A stretch of DNA of 64,000 nt from Chryseobacterium piperi (lineage in GTDB: Bacteria; Bacteroidota; Bacteroidia; Flavobacteriales; Weeksellaceae), in assembly GCF_002285635.2 (NCBI RefSeq), contig NZ_CP023049.2, positions 2,294,001 through 2,358,000 on the forward strand, written 5' to 3'. Every line of letters starts with the position of its first letter. The first letter of the stretch is position 1. The position numbers and the translations under genes were made by a program. Positions 9,043 through 18,076 of this stretch are shown here, piece by piece. The notes under the pieces were generated by a model. That model searched no databases, was not told the DNA's origin, and was given only the letters and a program-made list of their open reading frames with translations.

Positions 9043-9738
9043 TTAAGACTTCATAGCAGTTAACATACCACCATAAACTCTGTTTAAGTTATTTAAGTTA
9101 GATGTTAAACCTTGTAATTCTTGATTGAATTTTTCTGAATGTTCAGCAGATTTTTGCATATCTGCTACATATTTGTTAGCAAACTCTGATTGTCTCTTAC
9201 CGTTCTCCAACTGCATTGTATACAAAGCATTCATACTTTCCATGTGCTGAGCAGCTTTATTAAGTTGGTCATTATATTTATGAGTAGAAGCAGAAACATC
9301 TACCGTTTGGTTGATCTGATCTACAGAGTTCGAAAATTTATCAATTCCTGTTCTTAATCTTTCAAATAGTTGAACATCTAATTTAGCATCCTGCAACATT
9401 TTATCCAATTTTGTAGAAAGCGTGTTTTCTAATTCTGCAAATTGAGCAGCTGCATTATTTCTTGAAGAAACATTAGAATGTAAAGGGTTTGGATTAGCAT
9501 GTTTATCTAATAACTCAGGATATACATTTTCCCATGCATAAGACTCTTCAGATTTTGGAGGGTCAAAAGCGAAAATAATGAAAATAATAGCTTCGGTAAT
9601 AAGCCCAACTGTAAGAGCAACATTACCAGTGATTGGTCCAATATTAATGTGAGTAATCTTAAGCCAAGCTCCAAGAATTACAATTGCAGCACCGAATGAA
9701 TAAAAGAAATTCATCCAAGCATCTTTAGTCTTAAACAT
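9043..9738 (-). CDS. gldL: T9SS motor protein GldL
   Basis: GldL (PorL) forms the inner-membrane pentamer around two GldM helices and converts proton motive force into rotation. The 231-residue protein has two N-terminal membrane helices (about 9-27 and 36-58). Glu49 in the second helix (GLITEAIIFIIFAFDPP) matches the essential membrane-embedded glutamate described in Flavobacterium GldL. The remainder is a cytoplasmic helical, probably coiled-coil tail. It lies 61 bases after gldK. Confidence 0.96.
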   Translation of the reverse strand: MFKTKDAWMNFFYSFGAAIVILGAWLKITHINIGPITGNVALTVGLITEAIIFIIFAFDPPKSEESYAWENVYPELLDKHANPNPLHSNVSSRNNAAAQFAELENTLSTKLDKMLQDAKLDVQLFERLRTGIDKFSNSVDQINQTVDVSASTHKYNDQLNKAAQHMESMNALYTMQLENGKRQSEFANKYVADMQKSAEHSEKFNQELQGLTSNLNNLNRVYGGMLTAMKS

Positions 9739-9799
9739 ATAAGTTAGTTTTTTTAATGATTAAAAGTAAATGGTATTGAAAAATAAATTATGTATCTGA

Positions 9800-11218
9800 T
9801 TATCTGCTAACCCTTCTTGGCTTAACAGCAGCTTCAGGAATATCCTGTACGGTTCTAAATCCAATATAACTTCTAGCCGAATCTTTTCTTTCCCAATCTC
9901 TTGCACCTGTCATAAGCATTGCACCTATGTCTTTCCAAGAACCTCCTCTCACTGATTTTTTAGTATCTGTTTTATTTTTAGTAGAAGGATTTAAAGTAGA
10001 AGAAAATCCGTATGAAGAATTGTTATAAGAAGATTCCGTCCATTCAGAAACGTTTCCAGCCATATCAAATAACCCAAATCCATTTTTCTTAAATTTCTTT
10101 ACTGGAGCTGTATATGTATAAGTACCTTTCTTATCGTCTTCCATATAATTACCTCTCTTAGGCTTAAAGTTTGCTAAATAGCATCCTCTGTCATCCATTA
10201 AATATGGACCGCCCCAAGGATATGTAGCATTCTGCATTCCGCCTCTTGCTGCATATTCCCATTCTATTTCGGTAGGTAAACGGAATTGTAATGGTCTTTG
10301 TTTTTTTCTTTTTAAGCTTTCATTGTAATCTGTTTTCAATTTAGATCTGAAATTACAATACGCTCTTGCCTGATCCCAAGTCACCCCTACTACTGGATAA
10401 TCTTTATAAGCTTTATGCCAGAAGTATTGCTCAAATAAAGGCTCGTTATACGCAAAATGGAAATCTTTTACCCAAACAGTAGTATCAGGATAAACGGCAA
10501 TGCTTTTACTTCTAAGGTAGTTAACTCCTCTTTCGTTGTCAGCAACTGCTGCATCCATATCTCCCCACTGATAATTATATTTTAATTTACTAACATCTAG
10601 GATTCTTTCATTACCCATTCTGGAAGAAACCGGTAAATACATAGACTCGAGAACCTCTGCATATTCCACATCAGGATATTTAGCAGTACTCCAATGTAAT
10701 GGAATTTTCCAGTCTAATCTTTTAGTAGCATCATAACCACCGTCGTCTCTACCTCCTTGTCCTTCTAGGTATTCCTGGTATGGAGTAAGGTTTTCTTCTT
10801 TTTTGGCAAGGTATGCATAATCACCTATGCTTGCTCCTCTACCACCACCTTCACCACCTTCTCCGGCAGCTTCAGCAAGTAGAGTTCTAGCTATAGAGTC
10901 TCTTACGTAATTAATAAATACTCTGTATTCTGCATTGGTAGTTTCTGCTTCATCCATAAAGAAAGAGGAAACAGTTACTGTTTTCAATGTTGCTTTTTCA
11001 GGGGTATGTGTAATATCCTGATCAGCTAAACCTGCAATAAATGAGCCTGCAGGAATGGCAACCATACCATATGGTCTTTCAGCAACAAATGATTTAGTTT
11101 TTTCTCTTGGTATCAATTCTCCTTTTGTTCCGGGCTTCCCTACAGAAGAGCTCCCACCACCTGAACAAGATACCGACGCTACCGACGCAGACAATAATAA
11201 AAGAAATATCCTTTTCAT
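9800..11218 (-). CDS. gldK: T9SS outer-membrane-associated lipoprotein GldK
   Basis: GldK (PorK) is an outer-membrane lipoprotein that forms the large periplasmic T9SS ring with GldN. The 472-residue protein has a lipoprotein signal ending SVSC (Cys at residue 19). It then has a formylglycine-generating-enzyme/sulfatase-modifying-factor fold: GMVAIPAGSFIAG near the start, TTNAEYRVFINYVRDS, RLPTEIEWEYAARGG, and GLFDMAGNVSEWTESSYN with RGGSWKD and IGFRTVQD at the end. A Gly-rich insert (about 120-132) is notable. It is the first gene of the operon; the leader contains TATATTTA, one base off the -7 consensus. Confidence 0.96.
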   Translation of the reverse strand: MKRIFLLLLSASVASVSCSGGGSSSVGKPGTKGELIPREKTKSFVAERPYGMVAIPAGSFIAGLADQDITHTPEKATLKTVTVSSFFMDEAETTNAEYRVFINYVRDSIARTLLAEAAGEGGEGGGRGASIGDYAYLAKKEENLTPYQEYLEGQGGRDDGGYDATKRLDWKIPLHWSTAKYPDVEYAEVLESMYLPVSSRMGNERILDVSKLKYNYQWGDMDAAVADNERGVNYLRSKSIAVYPDTTVWVKDFHFAYNEPLFEQYFWHKAYKDYPVVGVTWDQARAYCNFRSKLKTDYNESLKRKKQRPLQFRLPTEIEWEYAARGGMQNATYPWGGPYLMDDRGCYLANFKPKRGNYMEDDKKGTYTYTAPVKKFKKNGFGLFDMAGNVSEWTESSYNNSSYGFSSTLNPSTKNKTDTKKSVRGGSWKDIGAMLMTGARDWERKDSARSYIGFRTVQDIPEAAVKPRRVSR

Positions 11219-11326
11219 GTTAATTTTTATAATTAAGCCGTAAATATATAATTTTTTTTAAGAAACTTTTAAGATTTTTTATGAAATAACGTAAAATATC
11301 TAAATTTATTTTATTTCCAAGTATTT

Positions 11327-13180
11327 TTATTCTACAGTCACGGATTTAGCTAAGTTTCTCGGCTGATCTACATTGGCTCCTCTGTATACAGCGATGTAAT
11401 AAGCAAGCAATTGTAAAGGTACTGAAGCAACGATTGGAGAGAAGCATTCTGAGGTCTCAGGGATCTCAATAACATAGTCTGCCATTGCACTTACTTGCTG
11501 ATCTCCTTTATTGACTACAGCAATAACTTTTCCTTTTCTAGCTTTTATCTCTTGTACATTACTTACAATCTTATCATAATGCCCTTTTTTAGGAGCAATA
11601 ATAACAATCGGCATATTTTCATCTATCAATGCAATAGGGCCATGTTTCATTTCTGCAGCAGGGTACCCTTCAGCATGAATATAAGAGATTTCTTTCAGCT
11701 TTAATGCACCTTCCAATGCTGCAGGATAATTATATCCTCTTCCTAGGTATAGGAAATTGGTAGCACCAATGAAGTCTTTTGCAATCTCCTGAGTAAGCTC
11801 ATGAGTAGCACTCAATACATCTTCAATTTTCTTAGGAATTGCATCTAGTTCTGAAATAAGGCTCATAAATTCAGCATTACCCAGGTTACCGTTATGTTTT
11901 CCTAATTTAAATGCAATTAAAGTAAGAATAGTAAGCTGAGCTGTAAAAGCTTTCGTAGAAGCTACTCCAATTTCAGGCCCTGCATGGGTATATGAACCTG
12001 CATCTGTAATTCTTGCAATAGAAGAATCTACCACATTACAGATACCATATATAAATGCACCTTTTTCTTTAGCTAATTTTAAAGCAGCCATTGTATCAGC
12101 AGTTTCCCCGGATTGAGAAATCGCGATCACAACATCTTTATCTGTAATAATAGGGTTTCTGTATCTGAATTCTGATGCATATTCCACTTCAACAGGGATT
12201 CTTGCATATTCTTCTATAAGATATTCCCCGATAAGACCTGCATGCCATGAAGTTCCACAAGCAATAATAATGATTCTGTTTGCATTTTTGAATTTCTCAA
12301 CATGATCCCAGATTCCTGCCATTTTGATCACTCCTTCATCCACCAACAATCTTCCTCTCATCGTATCATGAATAGACTTCGGCTGTTCGAAGATTTCCTT
12401 AAGCATGAAATGCTCATAACCTCCTTTTTCGATTTGTTCCAGGCTTAATTTTAGCTCCTGAATTTCCGGTTCTATTTTAGAGTTTTCGTTAATCGTTCTG
12501 ATATCCACTCCTCCTTCTAAGGAAATAGTAGCCATATGTCCTTCTTCAAGATATATAGCCTCCTTTGTAAACTCTACAAAAGGAGAAGCATCAGATGCGA
12601 TAAAGTATTCTTTATCACCAATTCCTATTGCTAAAGGAGAACCTAATCTTCCTACCACTAAAACTCCTGGATAGTCTTCATGCATCACTGTGATAGCATA
12701 AGCCCCATATACTTCGTTAAGAGCATATCTTACCGCTGTTGGGAAATCAGTTTCAGCATTGATATCCATAAAATACTGGATAAGGTTTACCAATACTTCA
12801 GTATCTGTTTCGGATTTGAAAGTAAATCCTTTTTCTACAAGCATCTTTTTTATGGTATCATAATTCTCGATGATTCCATTATGGATGATTGCAATTTTAT
12901 TATTATTAGATAAATGCGGGTGAGAGTTTCTATCACTTGGTACCCCGTGAGTTGCCCAACGTGTATGTCCCATCCCCATTTTCGCAGTCCCTTTCAGTTG
13001 ACCAGATATATTAACAAGATCGTCAACCTTTCCTTTTGTTTTTTCAACTTCAAATGAATTGTTTGTATTTTCCAACACAATTCCCGCACTGTCATACCCT
13101 CTGTATTCTAGTCTTCTAAGACCATTAATAACTATTTCATAAGCGTCTTGAAAGCCTGTGTATCCAACTATTCCGCACAT
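11327..13180 (-). CDS. glmS: Glutamine-fructose-6-phosphate aminotransferase (isomerizing)
   Basis: GlmS makes glucosamine 6-phosphate from fructose 6-phosphate and glutamine, the first step to UDP-GlcNAc for peptidoglycan and LPS. The 617-residue protein starts MCGIVGYTG, with Cys2 as the glutaminase nucleophile after Met removal, and LRRLEYRGYDSAG follows. Two SIS domains carry IIIACGTSWHAG, ISQSGETADT and the EMKHGPIAL motif. The C-terminus is AKSVTVE, close to the family's usual end. It is third in a run with the glycogen-synthase-like and DUF4270 genes, 23 bases after the latter. Confidence 0.98.
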   Translation of the reverse strand: MCGIVGYTGFQDAYEIVINGLRRLEYRGYDSAGIVLENTNNSFEVEKTKGKVDDLVNISGQLKGTAKMGMGHTRWATHGVPSDRNSHPHLSNNNKIAIIHNGIIENYDTIKKMLVEKGFTFKSETDTEVLVNLIQYFMDINAETDFPTAVRYALNEVYGAYAITVMHEDYPGVLVVGRLGSPLAIGIGDKEYFIASDASPFVEFTKEAIYLEEGHMATISLEGGVDIRTINENSKIEPEIQELKLSLEQIEKGGYEHFMLKEIFEQPKSIHDTMRGRLLVDEGVIKMAGIWDHVEKFKNANRIIIIACGTSWHAGLIGEYLIEEYARIPVEVEYASEFRYRNPIITDKDVVIAISQSGETADTMAALKLAKEKGAFIYGICNVVDSSIARITDAGSYTHAGPEIGVASTKAFTAQLTILTLIAFKLGKHNGNLGNAEFMSLISELDAIPKKIEDVLSATHELTQEIAKDFIGATNFLYLGRGYNYPAALEGALKLKEISYIHAEGYPAAEMKHGPIALIDENMPIVIIAPKKGHYDKIVSNVQEIKARKGKVIAVVNKGDQQVSAMADYVIEIPETSECFSPIVASVPLQLLAYYIAVYRGANVDQPRNLAKSVTVE

Positions 13181-13203
13181 AATTTATTTGGTGTTTTCTA
13201 TGT

Positions 13204-14778
13204 TTATTTTGTACCGTAAGTAACTCTTAACTTTATTTGATTGGCATTGCCTGCATCAGAACCAACAAAAACGGCTCTATCTCTTGAGAAAGATCTTGCT
13301 GTATATTTAGTCCCTAGGAATCCTGTATTATCTGAATTATTCAGGAAGCCTCCTAAATCAATTCTATAATATTTAAATTCATTACTCACTCCTGTTTCTA
13401 CTAAGTCTTTCAAAGATTTAGTGACCGTAAACTCATAATAAGCAGGATTTTTATCTAAGTTAAATGTCTTATACATTGCATATCCCGGAGCACCTGCAAG
13501 CGTAGTCAGATCAGTAGTAAATGTGGTTTTAACCGGACTGCTTGCCGTCTCTTTATCCTTTTGCAAAAACGTAAAAGAGTTTGGTTTTTTATATTTATTA
13601 TCCCATGCTGAATCATCAGTATATATTCTGATTTTAGCACTGATGATAGCGGCCTTATCATTTTGGTATAAGGTTTTTAATTTTTTAATTTCTGAATCCG
13701 GAATTTTCACCCCTATAGAAGGTCCTCCCATTCCCTGTGCATATAGTTTTTTATCACCTGTTTCTCTATTTCCAAGAGTAGATGAAGCTGTTTGCAATGG
13801 AGATCCTGTTCTGTCATACTGATATTGTCCAATATGGGTATTTCCATTTCCTAAATTAAATGTATAAGCTGTCTGCGGCCTCGTTGTAGTTCCATTTTCG
13901 ACTTTGTCATTTTTATAATACATGATCAAATCCACATTAGTTGGAAGGAACTGAAACAAATATCCGTCTTCTTCCTGAACAGAAATTCTAAGACCTCTAA
14001 AGTGCCTGATAAAGTTCGAGGCATCCATAAGCTCAGGTTTCCCTTTTTTATCAATAATTTTTTCTTGAAATAGAGTTTTAGCATTATCCAATTGAATTCT
14101 TATCCCAGGCGTAGGGGTGGTAAACAATTCACTATTATCAGAATCTTTGGTAATTGTAACTGTGCTTACCTTACCATTAAATACCTTCGTACCAAGCACA
14201 GTAGAATTATAAGCAAATACAGCATTTGATTTAACGCTGTCAGTAGGTGATCTTAAGAAATCAGTGACTTCATTAACATTAATTGTCAATGTCTTTTTCG
14301 CCTTTCCAAATTTATCAAGAATGGGATATGATTTTATTTCCTTTTTTGCAGGTATACTTCCCTCTGGATAAATATAGTTTTCGTCCGTTATCGTCGTAAG
14401 AGAATCAGCGGCATACGTATTTTGAGGATATTTTATTACTAAAACTACAGAATCTACTTTAGCATTAGTACCAAAATCAGGATTGTATGAAGGTAATCTC
14501 ACCTGGGTAATGTAAGAAGCCTTTTGCATTCCAAACTGATCTTCTTTAAAGGCTCCAAGGACTGCAGCAGCCAATTGCGTCGCATCACTTTTAATGCTGT
14601 CATTATTGATAATGTTAAAGGCAGTAACATCAAAAAGTTGCTCTTTGCCCTGAGCTGCATCATCTACAAACAACTGTTCTCCTAAAGAATCCGGATCCGG
14701 TTCACAATTATAAAGTAATACACTACCGAAAATTGCCAAAAAAATCATGGCAAAAGTTCTTTTAATCATATGAGTCAT
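13204..14778 (-). CDS. DUF4270 lipoprotein
   Basis: This 524-residue protein has the architecture of DUF4270 proteins, exported Bacteroidota proteins of unknown function. The signal peptide ends in LLYNC with CEPDPDSLGEQLF following, the typical start of the mature DUF4270 lipoprotein. VDSVVLVIKYP and a long beta-rich body fit the family. The next internal Met (residue 4) is an equally plausible start. It lies between the glycogen-synthase-like gene (11-base gap) and glmS (23-base gap), an arrangement I know from other Flavobacteriia; a link to cell-envelope carbohydrate is possible but unproven. Confidence 0.85.
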   Translation of the reverse strand: MTHMIKRTFAMIFLAIFGSVLLYNCEPDPDSLGEQLFVDDAAQGKEQLFDVTAFNIINNDSIKSDATQLAAAVLGAFKEDQFGMQKASYITQVRLPSYNPDFGTNAKVDSVVLVIKYPQNTYAADSLTTITDENYIYPEGSIPAKKEIKSYPILDKFGKAKKTLTINVNEVTDFLRSPTDSVKSNAVFAYNSTVLGTKVFNGKVSTVTITKDSDNSELFTTPTPGIRIQLDNAKTLFQEKIIDKKGKPELMDASNFIRHFRGLRISVQEEDGYLFQFLPTNVDLIMYYKNDKVENGTTTRPQTAYTFNLGNGNTHIGQYQYDRTGSPLQTASSTLGNRETGDKKLYAQGMGGPSIGVKIPDSEIKKLKTLYQNDKAAIISAKIRIYTDDSAWDNKYKKPNSFTFLQKDKETASSPVKTTFTTDLTTLAGAPGYAMYKTFNLDKNPAYYEFTVTKSLKDLVETGVSNEFKYYRIDLGGFLNNSDNTGFLGTKYTARSFSRDRAVFVGSDAGNANQIKLRVTYGTK

Positions 14779-14789
14779 TAAATGTCTTT

Positions 14790-15560
14790 TTAATAAAGTT
14801 TGTTTATAGAATCTACATCAAGATATTCTGATTTAGGAGTTGATGTCTCGTTGAATGCTTTATCTAAATCTCCATCCAAAAATTCATCTCCTTTTACCAC
14901 ACCGTCAACATAGTTCATGCTTTCAATAACGAAGCTTTGAAAGCTTGGTTTATCTAACGCTTTTAATCCAGAAATATTGTCAAACTCTAATTTTTCTCCT
15001 ATTTTTTCATTAAGAGGTGCGTCTTTCTCATTGTATAAGGAAAGAACAATTTTAGCGTCTTTAAAATAAGTATCGGATTTGTAGTACGTTTTGAGATAAA
15101 TAGGGACAAAAGAAGCCATCCAGCCATTTAAGTGAATAATGTCCGGAACCCAGTTCAGTTTTTTGATGGTTTCTATTACTCCTCTTGCAAAGAATATTGC
15201 TCTTTCATCGTTATCATCAAAAGCAACACCTTCGTCATCAAAGTAATATTGTTTTCTTTTGAAATACTCTTCGTTATCGATAAAGTAGACCTGAAGTCTT
15301 TCCCCCGGAAGCGACGCTACTTTAATGATTAGAGGTTGGTCCAGGTCATTAATGATAATATTCATTCCTGAAAGACGGATCACCTCATGAAGCTGGAATT
15401 TCCTTTCACTTATTTGTCCAAATCTTGGCATAAAAACTCTTACATCATTGCCTTCATTGTGCATTTTAAGTGCCATTTTGTTTACCACAGTAGCCATATT
15501 TGTATCTTCCTGATATGGATACATTTCTGTAGTAATGTACAGTATTTTTTGATTCGGCAT
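14790..15560 (-). CDS. Glycogen/starch synthase-like protein (GT5 N-terminal domain only)
   Basis: This 256-residue protein matches only the N-terminal catalytic lobe of GT5 glycogen synthases (about residues 4-215): ILYITTEMYPYQ at the start, then MALKMHNEGNDVRVFMPRFG and WVPDIIHLNGWMASFVPIYL. Full GlgA proteins are about 480 residues with a second nucleotide-sugar-binding lobe, which is absent here. The KTGG-type loop that binds ADP-glucose is replaced by EDTNMATVV. True glycogen synthesis is therefore doubtful. The short form beside panC is, to my knowledge, common in Flavobacteriia, so it is a conserved variant rather than a recent truncation. A TAATTTTG -7 box lies at 15600-15607. Confidence 0.85.
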   Translation of the reverse strand: MPNQKILYITTEMYPYQEDTNMATVVNKMALKMHNEGNDVRVFMPRFGQISERKFQLHEVIRLSGMNIIINDLDQPLIIKVASLPGERLQVYFIDNEEYFKRKQYYFDDEGVAFDDNDERAIFFARGVIETIKKLNWVPDIIHLNGWMASFVPIYLKTYYKSDTYFKDAKIVLSLYNEKDAPLNEKIGEKLEFDNISGLKALDKPSFQSFVIESMNYVDGVVKGDEFLDGDLDKAFNETSTPKSEYLDVDSINKLY

Positions 15561-15599
15561 AAATTTCTATCTAATTTTTTGTAAAAATGCTTTAATGTG

Positions 15600-15607
15600 C
15601 AAAATTA
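15600..15607 (-). promoter_or_regulatory. -7 promoter box (TAATTTTG) for the glycogen-synthase-like / DUF4270 / glmS run
   Basis: The minus strand reads TAATTTTGCAC, a full TAnnTTTG match about 40 bases before the ATG at 15560. A TTG lies upstream, but the spacer is only about 12 bases, so the -33 element is uncertain. Confidence 0.6.
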
Positions 15608-15703
15608 CAAAAAAACATCCAACATTATTTTAATTAACATTATTTTACGATAATTCCCTTTTCCAAATTATCAAAAACGCAGTTTATTATCTGATATTTT
15701 TAG

Positions 15704-15711
15704 TATTTTTG
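15704..15711 (+). promoter_or_regulatory. -7 promoter box (TATTTTTG) for panC
   Basis: TATTTTTG matches TAnnTTTG and ends 20 bases before the panC ATG at 15732. No clear TTG is present at the -33 distance. It makes the 15561-15731 spacer a divergent promoter region. Confidence 0.55.
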
Positions 15712-15731
15712 AATTGCTATTAAAATAAATT

Positions 15732-16580
15732 ATGGAAGTTTTAAAAAATAAAAAAATACTTCAGGATTTCATTGAAAGACAGAAAGAAATGGGGAAAAGA
15801 ATTGGATTCGCCCCTACTATGGGTGCCCTCCACAATGGACATCTTTCGCTGTATGAAATGGCCAGAAACGAAAATGACCTTGTAATTTCTTCAATTTTTG
15901 TTAATCCAACCCAGTTCAATAATCCTGAAGATCTTGAAAAATACCCTCGGGATATCAACAGAGATCTTCTTATTTTAGAAAATTCCGGATTGGTCGATGC
16001 TGTTTATATTCCGGAAGTAGTAGATATTTATCCTGAAAAAGCAGAAAGCAAACATTATGATTTTGACGGATTGGAAAATGAAATGGAAGGCAAATCAAGG
16101 CCCGGCCATTTTGATGGAGTGGGAACAGTAGTAGAAGAGCTTTTCAAACAAATACAGCCCGACAATGCTTATTTCGGAGAAAAAGATTTTCAGCAATTAG
16201 CCATTATTAAGAAAATGATTGAAAAAAAGCAGCTTCCTATTAAAATCACGGGAGTTCCTATCTACAGAGCAGACAATGGTCTTGCATTAAGTTCAAGAAA
16301 CCAAAGACTTCACGAAGACCGAAAAGAAGCATCAAAAGTCATTTATGAAACATTAAAAAAAGTACATGATTGGTTTAGAGTGATTACCGTTCCTGAAATC
16401 AAAGAAAGAGTGATTGATATATTTGATGAGCAACAAGGCATGAAGCTTGAATATTTCATGATTGCTAATGAGAACACCTTAAAAGAGACTGATTTCTTTT
16501 ATAAAGATCAGCCTTACAGAGCTTTTATAGTTGTGGTTGTAGATGGAGTAAGATTAATTGACAATATGCATCTCAATTAA
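15732..16580 (+). CDS. panC: Pantothenate synthetase
   Basis: PanC condenses pantoate and beta-alanine using ATP to make pantothenate, the coenzyme A precursor. The 282-residue length is standard. The adenylate-forming HIGH-like site is seen in FAPTMGALHNGHLSLYEMA. SSIFVNPTQFNNPEDLEKYPRD binds pantoate, SRPGHFDGVGTVVEELF is the conserved loop, and YFGEKDFQQL and LALSSRNQRL are further family signatures. It is cytoplasmic, expressed alone and divergent from the glycogen-synthase-like gene. Confidence 0.97.
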   Translation: MEVLKNKKILQDFIERQKEMGKRIGFAPTMGALHNGHLSLYEMARNENDLVISSIFVNPTQFNNPEDLEKYPRDINRDLLILENSGLVDAVYIPEVVDIYPEKAESKHYDFDGLENEMEGKSRPGHFDGVGTVVEELFKQIQPDNAYFGEKDFQQLAIIKKMIEKKQLPIKITGVPIYRADNGLALSSRNQRLHEDRKEASKVIYETLKKVHDWFRVITVPEIKERVIDIFDEQQGMKLEYFMIANENTLKETDFFYKDQPYRAFIVVVVDGVRLIDNMHLN

Positions 16581-16589
16581 GAATAGAAC

Positions 16590-16626
16590 ATAAAAAATCA
16601 AAGGCTTCCTGAGGGAAGCCTTTGAA
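16590..16626 (-). terminator. Intrinsic terminator of the tRNA cluster
   Basis: A 12-bp inverted repeat (TCAAAGGCTTCC / GGAAGCCTTTGA, 4-base loop) at 16598-16625 is followed by a run of six Ts only when read on the minus strand, which assigns it to the tRNA genes. It may also mark the panC mRNA end. Confidence 0.8.
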
Positions 16627-16678
16627 CACCAAATCACAAAATATTAATATGAAAAAAATTTACTTTTCAGTAAACTTG

Positions 16679-16751
16679 TGACCCGGCTGGGATTCGAACC
16701 CAGGACCCATACATTAAAAGTGTATTGCTCTACCAGCTGAGCTACCGAGTC
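16679..16751 (-). tRNA. tRNA-Lys(TTT), copy 2
   Basis: The 73-base gene folds into a full cloverleaf on the minus strand. The acceptor GACTCGG pairs with CCGGGTC, the anticodon loop is CTTTTAA (anticodon TTT) within ATACA/TGTAT, and the T loop is TTCGAAT. Discriminator is A; CCA is not encoded. It is identical to the copy at 16926-16998. Confidence 0.97.
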
Positions 16752-16807
16752 GGCCACAAATTTTAAATCCCTAAAATAGGTGTTCAAAACTTATATTTTT
16801 TTTGCAG

Positions 16808-16890
16808 TGCCTGCGACTGGACTCGAACCAGCACATCCTTAGGAAACCACCCCCTCAAGATGGCGTGTCTACCAATTTCACCACGCAGGC
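16808..16890 (-). tRNA. tRNA-Leu(GAG)
   Basis: The 83-base gene has the long variable arm of a class II tRNA. Acceptor GCCTGCG pairs with CGCAGGC, discriminator A, and the anticodon loop TTGAGGG sits in stem CCATC/GGTGG, giving anticodon GAG. CCA is not encoded. It lies between two identical tRNA-Lys genes. Confidence 0.96.
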
Positions 16891-16925
16891 AAAAAAATTA
16901 CAAAATCTAGTAATATTTTTGCTAG

Positions 16926-16998
16926 TGACCCGGCTGGGATTCGAACCCAGGACCCATACATTAAAAGTGTATTGCTCTACCAGCTGAGCTACCGAGTC
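16926..16998 (-). tRNA. tRNA-Lys(TTT), copy 1
   Basis: This is the first gene of the cluster in transcription order and is identical in all 73 bases to the second tRNA-Lys, including the GTGGCC just before the 5' end. Anticodon TTT; CCA is not encoded. Confidence 0.97.
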
Positions 16999-17052
16999 GG
17001 CCACTTATTTAAACAATTTTCATTTAAGTAATGTCCCTTGTTTTAAGTGGTG

Positions 17053-17081
17053 CAAAGATATAACTTTTTTTAATTTCTCAA
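17053..17081 (-). promoter_or_regulatory. Promoter of the tRNA Lys-Leu-Lys cluster
   Basis: On the minus strand TTG (17081-17079) is followed after 18 bases by TATCTTTG (17060-17053), an excellent Bacteroidota sigma-type promoter. Transcription would start about 45 bases before the first tRNA-Lys. Confidence 0.8.
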
Positions 17082-17113
17082 AACTTTTTCGCAAATTTGT
17101 TTAAAAATATTTC

Positions 17114-17629
17114 ATGATAATTTCACTGGTTGGATACATGGGTTGTGGCAAATCACACATTTCCAAAATTTTAAGCGAAAAAATTAATTTTAAATTAATT
17201 GACCTGGATAAAGAGATTTCTAGACGAACTCAATTAACTATTCCGGAAATCTTCGAAAAAAAGGGTGAGATCTACTTTAGAAAGCTGGAAAGGGAAGCAT
17301 TGGAAGAAATTCTTGCAACGGAAGAAAATCTCATTCTAAGCCTTGGTGGAGGAACTCCTGTTTATTATAACAATATGGAGATTATTAACAACAACTCTAA
17401 AAGCATCTTTTTAAAAGCTTCTGTCAATACATTAACAGAAAGGCTTTCAAAACAAAAAGAAAAAAGACCCTTAATAGCCAATATTCCTGATGAAAGCCTC
17501 CCTGAATTTATTGCCAAGCATTTATTTGAGAGAAATGCATTTTACAGCAAGTCACTGATTAGTGTCAATACAGATTCGAGAGAACCTGAGGATATTGTAG
17601 ATGAAATTATCGAAAAGCTTTATTTATAA
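17114..17629 (+). CDS. aroK: Shikimate kinase
   Basis: AroK phosphorylates shikimate with ATP in chorismate and aromatic amino acid synthesis. The 171-residue protein is the usual size. It starts with a P-loop (SLVGYMGCGKSHISK, residues 4-18) and has the LIDLDKEI shikimate-binding Asp, IYFRKLEREAL with the conserved Arg, LSLGGGTPVY, and RPLI in the lid. Its last six bases overlap the convergent S4-domain gene, so the two 3' ends interlock. Confidence 0.96.
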   Translation: MIISLVGYMGCGKSHISKILSEKINFKLIDLDKEISRRTQLTIPEIFEKKGEIYFRKLEREALEEILATEENLILSLGGGTPVYYNNMEIINNNSKSIFLKASVNTLTERLSKQKEKRPLIANIPDESLPEFIAKHLFERNAFYSKSLISVNTDSREPEDIVDEIIEKLYL

Positions 17630-18067
17630 ATCTTTTTCATCTTCTTCTGCGTCATTATTCTCACCGAAAAAGTCATCCCAGTCTGTAAAATCTGAAGCAA
17701 TATCATTACCTACATAATCGTCCATGTCCCTTCGGTCTTTTTTAGTAGGTCTCCCCTCACCTCTGGTTCTATAATAATCTTGGGTCATTTTGCGGAGTTT
17801 GAGCAATTCGTATTGCTCTTTGTCGGTGACATCTTTGATATGCAGAGGTACCAGCTTAGCCCCCATTCTGCTTTTAGGAATTTGAATGACTTTAATTTTG
17901 TAGTCGATCTGATTTTTACGGATTTTGATCACATCCCCTTCTCTTACCTCTTTAGAAGACTTGACAACAGAGTCTCCAATGGAAACTCTGTTTTTCTTAA
18001 TCTCCTCTGTTGCAACCGTTCTCGTTTTATAAAAGCGAATGCTCCATAAAAATTTATCTATTCTCAT
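17624..18067 (-). CDS. RNA-binding S4 domain protein (Hsp15/HslR-like)
   Basis: The 147-residue protein opens with an S4 RNA-binding domain (MRIDKFLWSIRFYKTRTVATEEIKKN, about residues 1-60), typical of the heat-shock protein Hsp15 family, which in E. coli helps recycle stalled 50S subunits carrying nascent chains. An acidic C-terminal tail (about 115-147) is added. The gene ends in a 6-base overlap with aroK and has no shared operon partner. Confidence 0.9.
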   Translation of the reverse strand: MRIDKFLWSIRFYKTRTVATEEIKKNRVSIGDSVVKSSKEVREGDVIKIRKNQIDYKIKVIQIPKSRMGAKLVPLHIKDVTDKEQYELLKLRKMTQDYYRTRGEGRPTKKDRRDMDDYVGNDIASDFTDWDDFFGENNDAEEDEKDL

Positions 18068-18076
18068 AATTTTTTA

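Noticed and set aside
16598..16625. Hairpin after panC considered as the panC terminator
   Set aside because: No T run follows on the plus strand; the T run is on the minus strand, so it belongs to the tRNA cluster.
16802..16987. Plus-strand open frame of 61 codons over the tRNA genes
   Set aside because: It is a translation of tRNA-Leu and tRNA-Lys antisense (contains LGFEPRTHTLK-like sequence); the tRNA structures explain the sequence.
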